Positions 24,395-33,524 of a stretch of 64,000 nucleotides of DNA are shown here, piece by piece. The notes beneath the pieces were generated by a model. That model searched no databases. It saw only the letters and a list, made by a program, of their open reading frames with translations, and had not been told where the DNA came from. Both the position numbers and the translations under genes were made by a program. Positions within the stretch are counted from its first letter, which is position 1, and the number at the start of each line of letters is the position of its first letter. Source of the DNA: Armatimonadota bacterium (lineage in GTDB: Bacteria > Armatimonadota > Zipacnadia > JAUWAU01); the NCBI GenBank assembly GCA_030601885.1, contig JAUWAU010000002.1, forward strand, positions 124,001 through 188,000, in the 5' to 3' direction.

Positions 24395-26281
24395 ATGAAC
24401 ACGGCGCTCATAGCTGGCAGGTACAGGCTGCAGGAGAAAATTGGCGAGGGCGGTATGGCCGTCGTGTACCGCGCTATTGACGTGTCCCTGGGGCGCGAGG
24501 TGGCAGTGAAGATCCTGCGGGAGGAATTCGCTGCCGACCCGGCCTTCGTGCAGCGCTTCCGTCGCGAGGCCCATGCCGCAGCCCGGCTTCAGCACCCGAA
24601 CATCATTCAAATATACGATACGGGCGTGCAGGACGAGACGTACTACATCGTGATGGAGTACGTGCGCGAGCCCAATCTGAAGCGAATACTGGGGGAATAC
24701 GCGCCTCTGCCACTGCGCAAGGCACTGGAAGTGGGCATCCAGGTGGGCGAGGCCATCGAGTACGCCCACAATAACGACATCGTCCATCGGGACATCAAGC
24801 CGCAGAACATACTCTTCACTGATGACGGGCGGGCCAAGGTCGCCGATTTCGGCATAGCCTCGGCGGTTGCCGCCACCTCACCGTCGGACGTTGGGGTCAT
24901 CTTGGGCTCGGCGCACTACATCTCCCCGGAGCAAGTGCAGGGCCATCCGGCGAGCCCCCAGTCCGATCTCTACTCGCTTGGGGCAGTGCTGTACGAGGCG
25001 CTGACAGGTAGGCCGCCGTTCGAGGGAGACTCGGCAGCAGAGATTGCTGCCTACCAGGCCCGTGAGCGGCCCAAATCTCCGCGGGCGCTGAATGCCAATG
25101 TCACGCCCTCGACCGAGTACGTGGTGATGAAGGCCCTCAGCAAGGATCTCTCCCGCCGATACCGGAGCGCCGCGGAAATGCTGCACGACCTGCGGAAGCT
25201 CCAGGAGGGCGTCCGGCTGGAGCACACGGGGATACTACCGATGCCGGAGGAGCATACGGCAGTGGCCCCCGAGCCAGTGCCAGAGCCTCTCAGCACGCCC
25301 AGCAGCATCGCTGCACCGACTGAGGCACTCGCGGGACTTCGGATCCGCCCCGTGGCCGTTGAGGACGAGGGGCCGCCGCTGCGGACTGCTGTCGCCGTCG
25401 GCGCCGCCCTGCTCGTGGCACTGTTGGTTGCTGGGTTTGCTGCCTGGCGAGTGATGTATCCGAACCCCCCGCCCGCGCGCGTGCAGGTGCCCCGGGTGGT
25501 GGGAAAGACACGCGCGGACGCCATTACCATCCTGGCCCAGGCAAACCTCGCCCTCGGCAAGGAAACGACACAGACAGACGAGACGCGCCAGCCCGGCACA
25601 ATCATCGACCAATCCCCGGGGTTCGGGGAATTCGTAGACGAGAAAACCACTGTGGACATCGTCATCGCCACCAGCGAGGGGACGGCGATAGTTCCCGACG
25701 TGGTGCGGCAAACGCCGGAGGATGCCGACGCGATGCTGAAGCGGCGCGAGCTGGTGCTCGGCAACGTGGTGCTGCGTTACGATGACACCACACCGGCGGG
25801 GCGCATCATCGAACAGGACGTGCAGCCCGGCACGAACCAGCCGAAGGGCGAGGCTGTGAACGTAGTGGTCAGCCGCGGGCCGCCGCCTGAAGAAGGGACT
25901 ATCGAGCCGGGCGACGACGAGAACGACCTCGGCGCGGCAGGCGACGGCGTGTCGAGCGACCAGCGACCCGAGGAGCCCATGGAGTCTGCACCGGTGGTCA
26001 GCTTCACTCCGGGCCCGAGTTGGGTGGACGTCCAGGTGGTCGTGGGGGGCAGGCAACAACGACGCCACATTAAGATTGTCAAAACGGATGAGGAAGTTCG
26101 GGGCCTGAGGGTGCTGGAGAAGTCTGTGGACCCTGGTGCCGGCCTGAACAAACGAGTGGACGTCGAGGGCAGTGCGACCATTCAAGTATATGTGGACAAC
26201 GAGCTAGAGCACGAGTACCGACTGGAACCAACAGCGGCGGATGTCGCCCCGGCCGTGCCGGAAGGAAGAGACACGCCATGA
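24395..26281 (+). CDS. PknB-type transmembrane Ser/Thr kinase with two PASTA domains
   Basis: The 628-residue protein has an intact kinase domain at about 10-272: GEGGMAVVYRA, Lys39 in VAVKIL, HRDIKPQN with Asp133, DFG at 151-153, and SPEQ after the activation loop. A Pro-rich juxtamembrane region precedes a helix at about 330-350. Two extracellular PASTA repeats follow (about 363-426 and 430-494), which in relatives bind peptidoglycan fragments or lipid II. A unique beta-rich C-terminal domain (about 535-612) is not found in PknB. No PP2C phosphatase gene is adjacent. Expected targets are the FHA protein and wall-synthesis factors. Its stop overlaps the next start (ATGA). Confidence 0.93.
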   Translation: MNTALIAGRYRLQEKIGEGGMAVVYRAIDVSLGREVAVKILREEFAADPAFVQRFRREAHAAARLQHPNIIQIYDTGVQDETYYIVMEYVREPNLKRILGEYAPLPLRKALEVGIQVGEAIEYAHNNDIVHRDIKPQNILFTDDGRAKVADFGIASAVAATSPSDVGVILGSAHYISPEQVQGHPASPQSDLYSLGAVLYEALTGRPPFEGDSAAEIAAYQARERPKSPRALNANVTPSTEYVVMKALSKDLSRRYRSAAEMLHDLRKLQEGVRLEHTGILPMPEEHTAVAPEPVPEPLSTPSSIAAPTEALAGLRIRPVAVEDEGPPLRTAVAVGAALLVALLVAGFAAWRVMYPNPPPARVQVPRVVGKTRADAITILAQANLALGKETTQTDETRQPGTIIDQSPGFGEFVDEKTTVDIVIATSEGTAIVPDVVRQTPEDADAMLKRRELVLGNVVLRYDDTTPAGRIIEQDVQPGTNQPKGEAVNVVVSRGPPPEEGTIEPGDDENDLGAAGDGVSSDQRPEEPMESAPVVSFTPGPSWVDVQVVVGGRQQRRHIKIVKTDEEVRGLRVLEKSVDPGAGLNKRVDVEGSATIQVYVDNELEHEYRLEPTAADVAPAVPEGRDTP

Positions 26282-27579
26282 ATCGCCGAATCAGATACAT
26301 CTTCGGGGCTGTCTGTGCCGCGACAGCGCTCGCCGCCGCAACGACGACCCGAGCGCTGGTGGTCGGAACGCGCAACATCGTTGCCACTGAGAACGGCGGG
26401 AAGATTATCAGCGCCAGCAGCCAGGCAGACAATACGAAGTGGGCGGCCCGCAACCTCATCGACGGGAACCGCGTGCGACTTGTGGGCAACAAGATTGAGC
26501 TGGACGACCCACAGTCGTTTGGCTGGTGCTCCAAGAGCAACACGCTGCCGCAAGTCATCGTCTTCGCCTTCAAGGACGAGAAGCCGCGGCTCATCGGCAA
26601 GATCGTGGTCGATCCGGTTACCGCTGACCCAGACTGGCAGTTCCGATGGGCGAAGAACTTCGAAATATCGGTCTCCAACACGACCCCCGATGGCACCTAC
26701 AAGCTCATCGATACCTACGAGTTGGCGAGCAAGTACCTCCCGCACGGACAGAGCTTCGAGTTCCCGTACCCGGTGGAGGCGCGCTACATCAGGCTGCGGA
26801 TCACGTCGAATCAGGGGTCGAACAAGTTCACGGAGTTGGGGGAGTTCGAAGTGTACGAGGCTATTGTGGGGGCAGATGAGCTGGCGAAGCTGATCATCGA
26901 AGGCGAAGACTGGCTCACCAGGCTGCAGCGCTTTCGAGATGGCCGGGAGTTCACGGCGCGTCATCCGGACCCGAGCGGCCCGGAGGCCCCCGGCAACGTT
27001 GCTGCGGCTGCCAACGGGGCGACGGTGCTGTCAGCGACGAGCGAAGCGCCGGACCCGAAATGGGCCAAGGAGAATCTCATAGATGGGCTGCACGTGACAT
27101 TCTTGGACAACGTAGCCCAGGTTCCGCCTGAATCGTATGGCTGGTGCTCGGCGGATGCGTCGTTCCCCCAGGAGATAGTCATCCAGCTCGCCGGCGATGG
27201 GCCCGTGCTGATCGACTCCATCGTCATCGACCCGGCAACGGCCGATTCATACATGGTGGGGCGTGGCGCCAGGGCCTTTGAAGTCTTCACCTCGACGATG
27301 ACCCCCACGGGACCCTGGCGGCTTGCAGGCAAGTTCTCGCTGATGAACCGGCCCACGCCTCAGGCCTTCGACTTCACCTCCGCCGAGGCGAAGTGGCTGA
27401 AGATACGCGTTCTCGGCAATCACGGATCGGACAAGTTCGTCGAGATGGGCGAGGTGGAGATCTACCAAGCCATCCTACCCCAGGAGCCGCTCGGGCAGAT
27501 CGTGAGTCAAGGCGAGAATCTGATCCGCGAGCTCAAGCAGTACCGCGATGAGCTGCGCTCGAGCGAGACAGCTCGGTAG
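26278..27579 (+). CDS. Secreted protein with two discoidin-like (F5/8 type C) domains
   Basis: The 433-residue protein has a signal peptide (about 1-26). Two similar ~150-residue modules start near residues 35 and 245. Each contains IxSASSxxxDxKWAxxNLIDG-like and QSFGWCS/ESYGWCS elements, a middle strand (IGKIVVDPVTAD / IDSIVIDPATAD), and a C-terminal RxRITSNQGSNKFTELGEFEVYE-type strand. The jelly-roll pattern resembles discoidin domains, which bind sugars. Both modules end in a helix (WLTRLQRFRD / LIRELKQYRDEL). The ATG overlaps the kinase stop, so the two are translationally coupled. A role as ligand-binding partner of the kinase ectodomain is an inference. Confidence 0.7.
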   Translation: MNRRIRYIFGAVCAATALAAATTTRALVVGTRNIVATENGGKIISASSQADNTKWAARNLIDGNRVRLVGNKIELDDPQSFGWCSKSNTLPQVIVFAFKDEKPRLIGKIVVDPVTADPDWQFRWAKNFEISVSNTTPDGTYKLIDTYELASKYLPHGQSFEFPYPVEARYIRLRITSNQGSNKFTELGEFEVYEAIVGADELAKLIIEGEDWLTRLQRFRDGREFTARHPDPSGPEAPGNVAAAANGATVLSATSEAPDPKWAKENLIDGLHVTFLDNVAQVPPESYGWCSADASFPQEIVIQLAGDGPVLIDSIVIDPATADSYMVGRGARAFEVFTSTMTPTGPWRLAGKFSLMNRPTPQAFDFTSAEAKWLKIRVLGNHGSDKFVEMGEVEIYQAILPQEPLGQIVSQGENLIRELKQYRDELRSSETAR

Positions 27580-27642
27580 CTGTGCGGCAGCAGCCGTGAC
27601 GAGAGGCCCTCAGCGGCACCCTTTTCGAGTTGCGAGGATCAC

Positions 27643-28800
27643 ATGGAGCAGATCGCCACCTTCCGTGTGCCGCCGAAGCTGATCACGGGCGTTGGTGCGG
27701 TGGGCAGTGTATGCGACGAGATCCGGGAGCTCGGGGGCAGCAAGGTGCTCGTCGTGACCGACCCGGGTGTGGCTGCGTGCCCGCCGCTGGCAATGCTCAC
27801 AGAAGCTCTCGACGCAGGCGGCGTGGACTACGCCGTCTTCGACCAGGTCATCCCCGAGCCGCCGATGGAGCAGCCGCCCCAGTGCCTGGAACTCGCCCAG
27901 TCGGAGGGCGCCGATCTGCTGCTGGGCCTCGGCGGCGGGAGCTCAATGGATGTCGCCAAGGTGACCGCATTTCTCATGACCAACGGCGGCAACCCGAGCG
28001 ACTACTTCGGCAATGAGCTGGTGGCGAAGCCCGGCGTCCCCACTATCCTCATGCCGACGACGGCGGGCACAGCCAGCGAGGTCACCAACGTCGCGATACT
28101 CAAGGATCGAGGGGCCAAGCTCAAGGAGGGCATCGTCACTCAGCACAACTACTGCAAGGTCGGCATCCTCGACCCGCGCCTCACCTTGAGCGTGCCGACC
28201 GATGTCTCTGCCGCTACCGGCATGGACGCGCTCATCCACGCCATCGAGTGCTACATATCGGTGAAGGCGACCGATATGACCGACACGTTCGCCCTGAAAG
28301 CCATCTCGCTGTGTGCGGGCAATCTGCGCCGTGTATGCGAAGACGGCTCCGATCTGGCGGCGCGCACCAAGATGCAGCAGGGCTGCCTCATCGGGGGTAT
28401 CTCCTTCGCCAACGCGGGCGTCGGAGGCGTGCACGCGCTCTCGTATCCGCTGGGTGGGGCGTACGACGTGCCCCATGGGGTCGCCAACTCGCTCATGATG
28501 CTCCCCGTGCTGCGCTTCAACGCCCCGGCATGTGCGGAGCGTATGGCCGACATTGGCGTGGCCATGGGGCTGGACGTGGCCCAGGCGCCCGCGAAAGAGG
28601 GCGCAGACGCAGCCCTGGATGCGCTGGCAGAGCTGGTCAGCGACATCGGCATTCCGCCGCGTCTGCGCGACGTCGGCGTTGCCCGCGAGGACCTGGAGGC
28701 GATGGCCGATAGCGCCATGACGGTGACGCGGCTGCTGGCGAACAACCCGCGTCCCCTATCGCGGGAGGACGCGCTGGCGCTGTACGAAGAGGTGTACTAG
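27643..28800 (+). CDS. Iron-containing alcohol dehydrogenase
   Basis: The 385-residue group III alcohol dehydrogenase has an NAD(P)-binding segment GGGSSMD (98-103 region) and PTTAGTASEVT. Metal ligands are D195, H199, H264 and H278 (GMDALIHAIE, GVHALSYPLGG, VPHGVAN). The family oxidises or reduces small alcohols, lactaldehyde, 1,3-propanediol, maleylacetate and phosphonate intermediates, so substrate cannot be assigned. ATG 27643 follows GCGAGGATCAC. The gap to the ceramidase-like gene is 142 bases on the same strand, so joint expression is possible. Confidence 0.92.
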   Translation: MEQIATFRVPPKLITGVGAVGSVCDEIRELGGSKVLVVTDPGVAACPPLAMLTEALDAGGVDYAVFDQVIPEPPMEQPPQCLELAQSEGADLLLGLGGGSSMDVAKVTAFLMTNGGNPSDYFGNELVAKPGVPTILMPTTAGTASEVTNVAILKDRGAKLKEGIVTQHNYCKVGILDPRLTLSVPTDVSAATGMDALIHAIECYISVKATDMTDTFALKAISLCAGNLRRVCEDGSDLAARTKMQQGCLIGGISFANAGVGGVHALSYPLGGAYDVPHGVANSLMMLPVLRFNAPACAERMADIGVAMGLDVAQAPAKEGADAALDALAELVSDIGIPPRLRDVGVAREDLEAMADSAMTVTRLLANNPRPLSREDALALYEEVY

Positions 28801-28942
28801 CGTCGGCTTCTGCCCTCTCCCCCACCTCGCGCATCAGCGCGCACTCAGGATCCCTTGTAGGACGGCGCACCGCTCTGGCCGTAAGCGCCCTATGCAGGTG
28901 CCGGCACACTCGAGCCGAATACGTGCTCGGAGGTGCGTCCTG

Positions 28943-30217
28943 ATGCCAGAGGAGCTCCGAGCCGGCATTGGCATTACGAACATCACTCCGTCGCTGGGTG
29001 CATCGCTGCGCGGCTACTATCACGAGCGGAAGGCGGAGGGCGTCCACGACGATCTGCTGGCGAAGGCCGTGTGGCTGCAGGATGCTGAGGAGGCTGCGGT
29101 GCTGGTGGAGTGCGACCTCATTGGGCTCAACAGAGAGGTCGTCTCCGCCGCGCGCAAGCTGATCGGCGAACGTGAGCGTTTGCCCGCGGACAACGTCCTC
29201 CTGGCGGCGACCCACACGCACACCGGGCCCGGCATCGATGGCGAATACGCCGACGTGCTGGCCGTGCGGATCGCCGACGCCGTCCACATGGCGCGTCTCG
29301 ATGCGCGCCCAACCCGGGCGGAGATCGCATACGGGCACGAGGACAGCATATGCTTCTATCGCCGATTCCGGATGAAAGACGGAACCGTGCAGACCAATCC
29401 GGGCCACCGGAATCCGAACGTCCTGGAGCCCGCCGGCGAGGTGGATCCGCGCATCGGCATCGTGAGCCTGTCCGCGAATGGGGACGCGCCCCTGGCGCTG
29501 CTTGTCAACTACGCTCTGCATCTGGACACCGTCGGCGGCAACGTCATCTCGGCCGATTACCCCTTCTTCATGGGCGAGCTGCTGCGACGCGCCGTGTCGC
29601 CGGACTTGCCGACGATCTTCCTGCAAGGTGCCGCCGGGAACATCAACCATTTCGACGTGTTCGGCCGAGGACCGCTCAAAGGCTTTGCGGAGACACAGCG
29701 CATTGGGACGATCCTGGCCGCCGAAGCGCTGAAGTGCACGCAGAAGCTGGAGCCACTGAGCGCTGTGCCGATTCGCTGCGTGCGACGCGAGGTCGAGCTG
29801 CCGGTGGCTGAGGTCAGCGGCGAGGAGGCGGCGGAGGCCAAGCGGATCCTGGAGAAGCCGGCAGATCCGGAGAAGGACTTCACCATGGACCGGGTTGGCG
29901 CGCGGCGGGCCGTGCGGCTGGCCGAGCTGGGCGGCAAGCCGGTGCAGACGGAGCTGCAGTGCATCGCGGTCGGAGATCTTGCCTTCGTCGGCATCCCCGG
30001 CGAGCTGTTCACGGAGCTTGGCAGATCCATCAGGGACGGGTCGCCGTTCGCGCACACGTTCATCGTGGAGCTTGCCAACGACAGCGTCGGCTACATCCCG
30101 CACCGCGGGGCGTTCGATGAGGGCGCCTACGAGGTGGAGTCGAGCCGCTTCACGCCCGATGTGGGCGAGCGGATTATCAGCGAGGCGCTGGCTATCCTGC
30201 GAGAGCTGGCTGCGTAA
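28943..30217 (+). CDS. Neutral/alkaline ceramidase N-terminal-like protein
   Basis: The 424-residue protein is related to the N-terminal catalytic domain of neutral ceramidases. It has AGIGITNITPSLGASLRGYY, GVHDDLLAKAVWL (His35), and the Zn-binding HTHTGPG loop (His91, His93), then NYALHLDTVGG, SADYPFF and LQGAAGNINH. Secreted ceramidases are longer (~650) and have a signal peptide and a C-terminal Ig-like domain. Here both are missing, so it is probably cytosolic and may hydrolyse another amide. ATG 28943 has GGAGG nine bases upstream. The substrate is unknown. Confidence 0.8.
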   Translation: MPEELRAGIGITNITPSLGASLRGYYHERKAEGVHDDLLAKAVWLQDAEEAAVLVECDLIGLNREVVSAARKLIGERERLPADNVLLAATHTHTGPGIDGEYADVLAVRIADAVHMARLDARPTRAEIAYGHEDSICFYRRFRMKDGTVQTNPGHRNPNVLEPAGEVDPRIGIVSLSANGDAPLALLVNYALHLDTVGGNVISADYPFFMGELLRRAVSPDLPTIFLQGAAGNINHFDVFGRGPLKGFAETQRIGTILAAEALKCTQKLEPLSAVPIRCVRREVELPVAEVSGEEAAEAKRILEKPADPEKDFTMDRVGARRAVRLAELGGKPVQTELQCIAVGDLAFVGIPGELFTELGRSIRDGSPFAHTFIVELANDSVGYIPHRGAFDEGAYEVESSRFTPDVGERIISEALAILRELAA

Positions 30218-30538
30218 GTCTGCTTGCCGAGCCGGGCACACCAGCACCCGGGCTGACGGAGCGATTCGCTTGGCTATCTGGATCTGCACGTGGTTCGTCT
30301 TGCCCGAGATCGAGGAGCAGCGGCTCCTCGCGAAGGCCCGGCAGCCGATGCGTGGTCGTGAAGGTGCAGCATGACGCCTCGCGGCGCCGGCCCCAAGAGG
30401 AGCAAGACGCCGCTTCGCCGAATTGAGGCTCTGGCGGGCGCGTGACATGTGATCTGCGCCGGCGCAAACACGAAGGAGTACGCGCGGCCGGCGGCCAAGA
30501 AGTCATATAGGATGTCAATACCACCAGGGGGTGCTTGC
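30218..30538. other. Intergenic region before the Tat sulfatase-like gene, with one hairpin
   Basis: These 321 bases have no credible gene. CGAGGAGC (30311-30318) pairs with GCTCCTCG (30323-30330) over a 4-base loop, with no T-run. No clear promoter is visible. The last bases before ATG 30539 are G-rich (CAGGGGGTG) and may act as the ribosome binding site. Confidence 0.35.
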
Positions 30539-32038
30539 ATGGCCGAACAGAAGGGATCGCGCAGGCGAGCCGCGCTCTCGCGACGCGCGTTCCTGAGGAC
30601 AGCAGCGGGTGCGGCCCTCAGCGTGCCCCTGGCGACAGGTGCCGCCCGGAACAAGGCGGAAGCCAAGGCGGGCACGGCGGCAACGCCAGAGCGCCTGAAT
30701 GTCATTCTCCTGATCTCGGACACCTTCCGCCGCGATCATTTGGGCTGCTACGGGTGCGACTGGATCCACACGCCGAACCTGGATAAGTTCGCCGCCGACG
30801 CCGTGGTGTTCGACCACGCGTACACGGGCTCGTACGCCACCGTGCCATGCCGCAAGGACGTGATGACCGGCAGATGGGTGTTCCCGTGGACGGGCTGGAG
30901 CCCGCTGGAGAAAGAGTTCAAGGTGATGTCGCAGGTCATCGGGGCCGCCGACTACACCACGCAGTTCGTGGTTGACACGCCGCATCTCATCAGGGACGGC
31001 TACAACTTCGACCGCGGATTCTCCGGCTGGCACTGGGTGCGCGGCCAGGAGAACGATCGGTGGTGCACCGACCGGCACTACGGGGTGGAGCTTCCGGCGG
31101 CAGCGGAGAAGCTGCGGAGCCCCGACCGGACGGTGCGGCAGTACTTACGCAACGTCTCGCGCCGCCGAAGCGAGAAGGACTACTTCTGCGCGCAGACGAT
31201 GAGCTTCGCGGCCGACTGGCTGCGGCGCAACCACAACCTGGGGCCATTTCTCCTCTACGCAGACACGTTTGACCCCCACGAGCCCTGGGACCCGCCACAG
31301 CGGTATGTGGACCTATACGACCCGGGCTACGAGGGCGACGAGATCATCTACCCGGCGTATGGTAAATGCAACTATATGACGCGTCGCGAACTCAAGCACA
31401 CCCGCGCACTGTACGCGGCGGAGTTGACCATGGTGGACAGGTGGGTCGGGCACGTGCTCGATACGGCCCGGAAGCTTGGCCTCTATGACAATTCGCTCAT
31501 CATCTTCACCACCGACCACGGCTTCTTCCTCGGAGAGAACGGGCTCATCGGGAAAGGGATGAATCCACTGTATGGAGTCCTGTCCCACGTCCCCTTCATC
31601 GCACGGCTCCCGGGTGAGCAGCGAGGTGGGCGCTGTCAGCACTTCGTGCAGGTGGCCGACCTGCTGGCCACGTTCGTTGATGTGACGGGGGCCAAGGACC
31701 CCGGCACGCTCCACGGGCGCTCGCTGCGGCCGCTGCTCGAGGGCAAGTCCCTCCCTGACAGGGCGTGTGCGGTAAGCTCCCGGTGCCCGCTCACCAGCAA
31801 GCGCGCGCAGGAGCGCGTTGAGAGCACCATCACCGACCGGGAGTGGCGCCTCGTATACCGCGGCACGACCGGAAAGAGCGAACTCTATCATCTCCCCGAG
31901 GACCCGGCGCACGAGCGAGACTTGTTCCGTGACCGGCGGGACGAGGCGAAACGTATCCTCGACTTGTACGTAGACTTCCTCGAGGGGCTCGGTGCGCCGA
32001 AGGAGATCATTGCCGGCCGAAGCAGTCTGCCGACATAG
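30539..32038 (+). CDS. Tat-exported sulfatase-superfamily protein with Thr at the formylglycine position
   Basis: The 499-residue protein has a twin-arginine leader (SRRAFLRTAAG at about 14-24). The alkaline phosphatase/sulfatase fold shows the metal site ILLISDTFRRDHLGCYG, TPNLDKFAADAVVFDHAY, and later IIFTTDHGFFLGENG. The C/S-x-P-x-R sulfatase signature reads T101-V-P-C-R105 followed by KDVMTG. The residue normally converted to formylglycine is therefore Thr. Formylglycine cannot form from Thr, but Thr is the direct nucleophile in phosphodiesterase and phosphotransferase relatives (NPP, LtaS). It may thus act on phosphoesters. A prepilin gene follows 29 bases later. Confidence 0.85.
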   Translation: MAEQKGSRRRAALSRRAFLRTAAGAALSVPLATGAARNKAEAKAGTAATPERLNVILLISDTFRRDHLGCYGCDWIHTPNLDKFAADAVVFDHAYTGSYATVPCRKDVMTGRWVFPWTGWSPLEKEFKVMSQVIGAADYTTQFVVDTPHLIRDGYNFDRGFSGWHWVRGQENDRWCTDRHYGVELPAAAEKLRSPDRTVRQYLRNVSRRRSEKDYFCAQTMSFAADWLRRNHNLGPFLLYADTFDPHEPWDPPQRYVDLYDPGYEGDEIIYPAYGKCNYMTRRELKHTRALYAAELTMVDRWVGHVLDTARKLGLYDNSLIIFTTDHGFFLGENGLIGKGMNPLYGVLSHVPFIARLPGEQRGGRCQHFVQVADLLATFVDVTGAKDPGTLHGRSLRPLLEGKSLPDRACAVSSRCPLTSKRAQERVESTITDREWRLVYRGTTGKSELYHLPEDPAHERDLFRDRRDEAKRILDLYVDFLEGLGAPKEIIAGRSSLPT

Positions 32039-32067
32039 GCGCCGGCCTCAAAGGCCAGGCAGGGGCG

Positions 32068-32775
32068 ATGGAAATGCGCAAACGAGGCTTTACTCTTATC
32101 GAATTGCTCGTGGTCATCGGCATCATCGCCGTGCTCGCCGGCATCATCTTCCCGGTGTTCATCAACGCAAAAGATAAAGCGAGGCAGACGGCGTGCATGT
32201 CCAACGTACGCCAGATGGCGATGGCCCTCGCGATGTACGTGAGCGACAACGAGGCGTATCCGGGGCACTACTACAGGACACCAAACAACATACGCGTTCG
32301 CTGGTTTAACGCCATTCAACCTTACCATTTGGCCTACGACCTATTTCGATGCCCCAGTGTGGCGGACTGGGAGGTAGGCCGGAACCTGGCCTACGGCTAC
32401 AATTACCAGTACCTCGGTAATGCCCGGCCCTCGCAGGAGGGCGGGAACATGCCGGTACATGAGGCCGACCTCATCACGCCGTCGCTGACGATCGCCGTGT
32501 GCGACTCCGACGGTACGGGGACGGGGCGGTACGCCCCGTCGCCTTCCAGGGATCTCGACCGGCTTGGCAACTGCGGCTACATCGTGGACCCGCCGGAGCT
32601 CCCTCCGCGGCGAGGGAACGAGCCGGCGGCCGGTGGCAGATGGTCGTATCCCTCAGGCCGGCACAACGACGGCTCGAACGTGGCCTTCTGCGACGGACAC
32701 GCAAAGTGGCACCGGAAGGAAGAGCTCTACCGGGATAACACTCTGTGGAACGGGCGAGGTCAGCCCCAGCCCTGA
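32068..32775 (+). CDS. Prepilin-type protein with H-x9-DG C-terminal motif
   Basis: The 235-residue protein has a short basic leader (MEMRKRG) before FTLIELLVVIGIIAVLAGI, so it is a substrate of prepilin peptidase. A stretch resembling IFPVF...KARQTACMSN follows. The end has the H-x9-DG box (RHNDGSNVAFCDGHAKW), typical of the DUF1559-like pseudopilins that are highly multiplied in Planctomycetota and Armatimonadota. ATG 32068 has AGGGG upstream. It lies directly behind the sulfatase-like gene, possibly in one transcript. It may be assembled by, or be presented through, the type II system encoded earlier. Confidence 0.88.
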   Translation: MEMRKRGFTLIELLVVIGIIAVLAGIIFPVFINAKDKARQTACMSNVRQMAMALAMYVSDNEAYPGHYYRTPNNIRVRWFNAIQPYHLAYDLFRCPSVADWEVGRNLAYGYNYQYLGNARPSQEGGNMPVHEADLITPSLTIAVCDSDGTGTGRYAPSPSRDLDRLGNCGYIVDPPELPPRRGNEPAAGGRWSYPSGRHNDGSNVAFCDGHAKWHRKEELYRDNTLWNGRGQPQP

Positions 32776-32921
32776 GTACGCCAAGCGCCACCACGACCCA
32801 CACACGCATCTCCCCGACTCCCGAACCAGCCAGTGGCGTGCCACGCAGCCGCGCGGCGAACGCACGGGCACGGCGTACTCCGGCCCGGAAGCTGATGCAG
32901 ACTCGTGCCCACAGCGTCCGC

Positions 32922-33524
32922 TCACTGGGTGGGGAGAGGCTCCGGACCGCAGACGACCGTGCCGGCGGCAATATCCCAGATCCGGACCCCGTCGGACTGG
33001 ATGGTCGCCGCGGTGGGGACGGGCTCAAAGGAGCCATCGGACTTGGGGATTGCCGGACTGCCGGGGTTGAGGAACACGGTATTGTCCCGACGGGTCAGCT
33101 CTCGAATGTGCGTGTGCCCGGCGATGAAGATGTCGAGATTCCATGAGGCGGCCCAACGAGCCATTTCTTCGTCGCTGAGCCCGTCGCCGTGGTGGGCAAG
33201 AATGCGCAGGTCGTCCAGTTGCACGAAGGCGTATGGCGCCTGGATGGGCGTGTCGATGACGAGCTGATCCACCGGGCTGTCGCAGTTCCCCCTGGCAACC
33301 ACGACCGGCACTGGCGCGGCATTGATGGCTTCGGCAAGTGCCGGAGGTCCGTAACCCTCCACCAGGGGATTCTTTGGCCCGTGGTACAGCAAATCGCCGG
33401 CGTGAATGATGAGCTCGGCGTCGCGGAAGATGGTATCCATGCACCGGCGCCAGCCGTCCAGGTCGCCGTGCGTGTCACTGACAACGCCGACCTTGAGCGC
33501 CATATTGCTGATTCGCCTGCTCAT
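32922..33524 (-). CDS. YfcE/MJ0936-type metallophosphodiesterase
   Basis: The 200-residue calcineurin-like phosphoesterase has the motifs VGVVSDTHGD, IIHAGDLLYHG, ARGNCD, ILAHHGDG and IFIAGHTHI. This supplies the two-metal site D-x-H, GD, GN-(C)D, H and GHTH. Family members hydrolyse phosphodiesters such as bis-pNPP and 2'3'-cNMP in vitro; the physiological substrate is unknown. ATG 33524 overlaps the HtrA stop (ATGA), making it the last gene of the riboflavin transcript. An internal ATG at 33503 is also possible. Confidence 0.9.
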   Translation of the reverse strand: MSRRISNMALKVGVVSDTHGDLDGWRRCMDTIFRDAELIIHAGDLLYHGPKNPLVEGYGPPALAEAINAAPVPVVVARGNCDSPVDQLVIDTPIQAPYAFVQLDDLRILAHHGDGLSDEEMARWAASWNLDIFIAGHTHIRELTRRDNTVFLNPGSPAIPKSDGSFEPVPTAATIQSDGVRIWDIAAGTVVCGPEPLPTQ

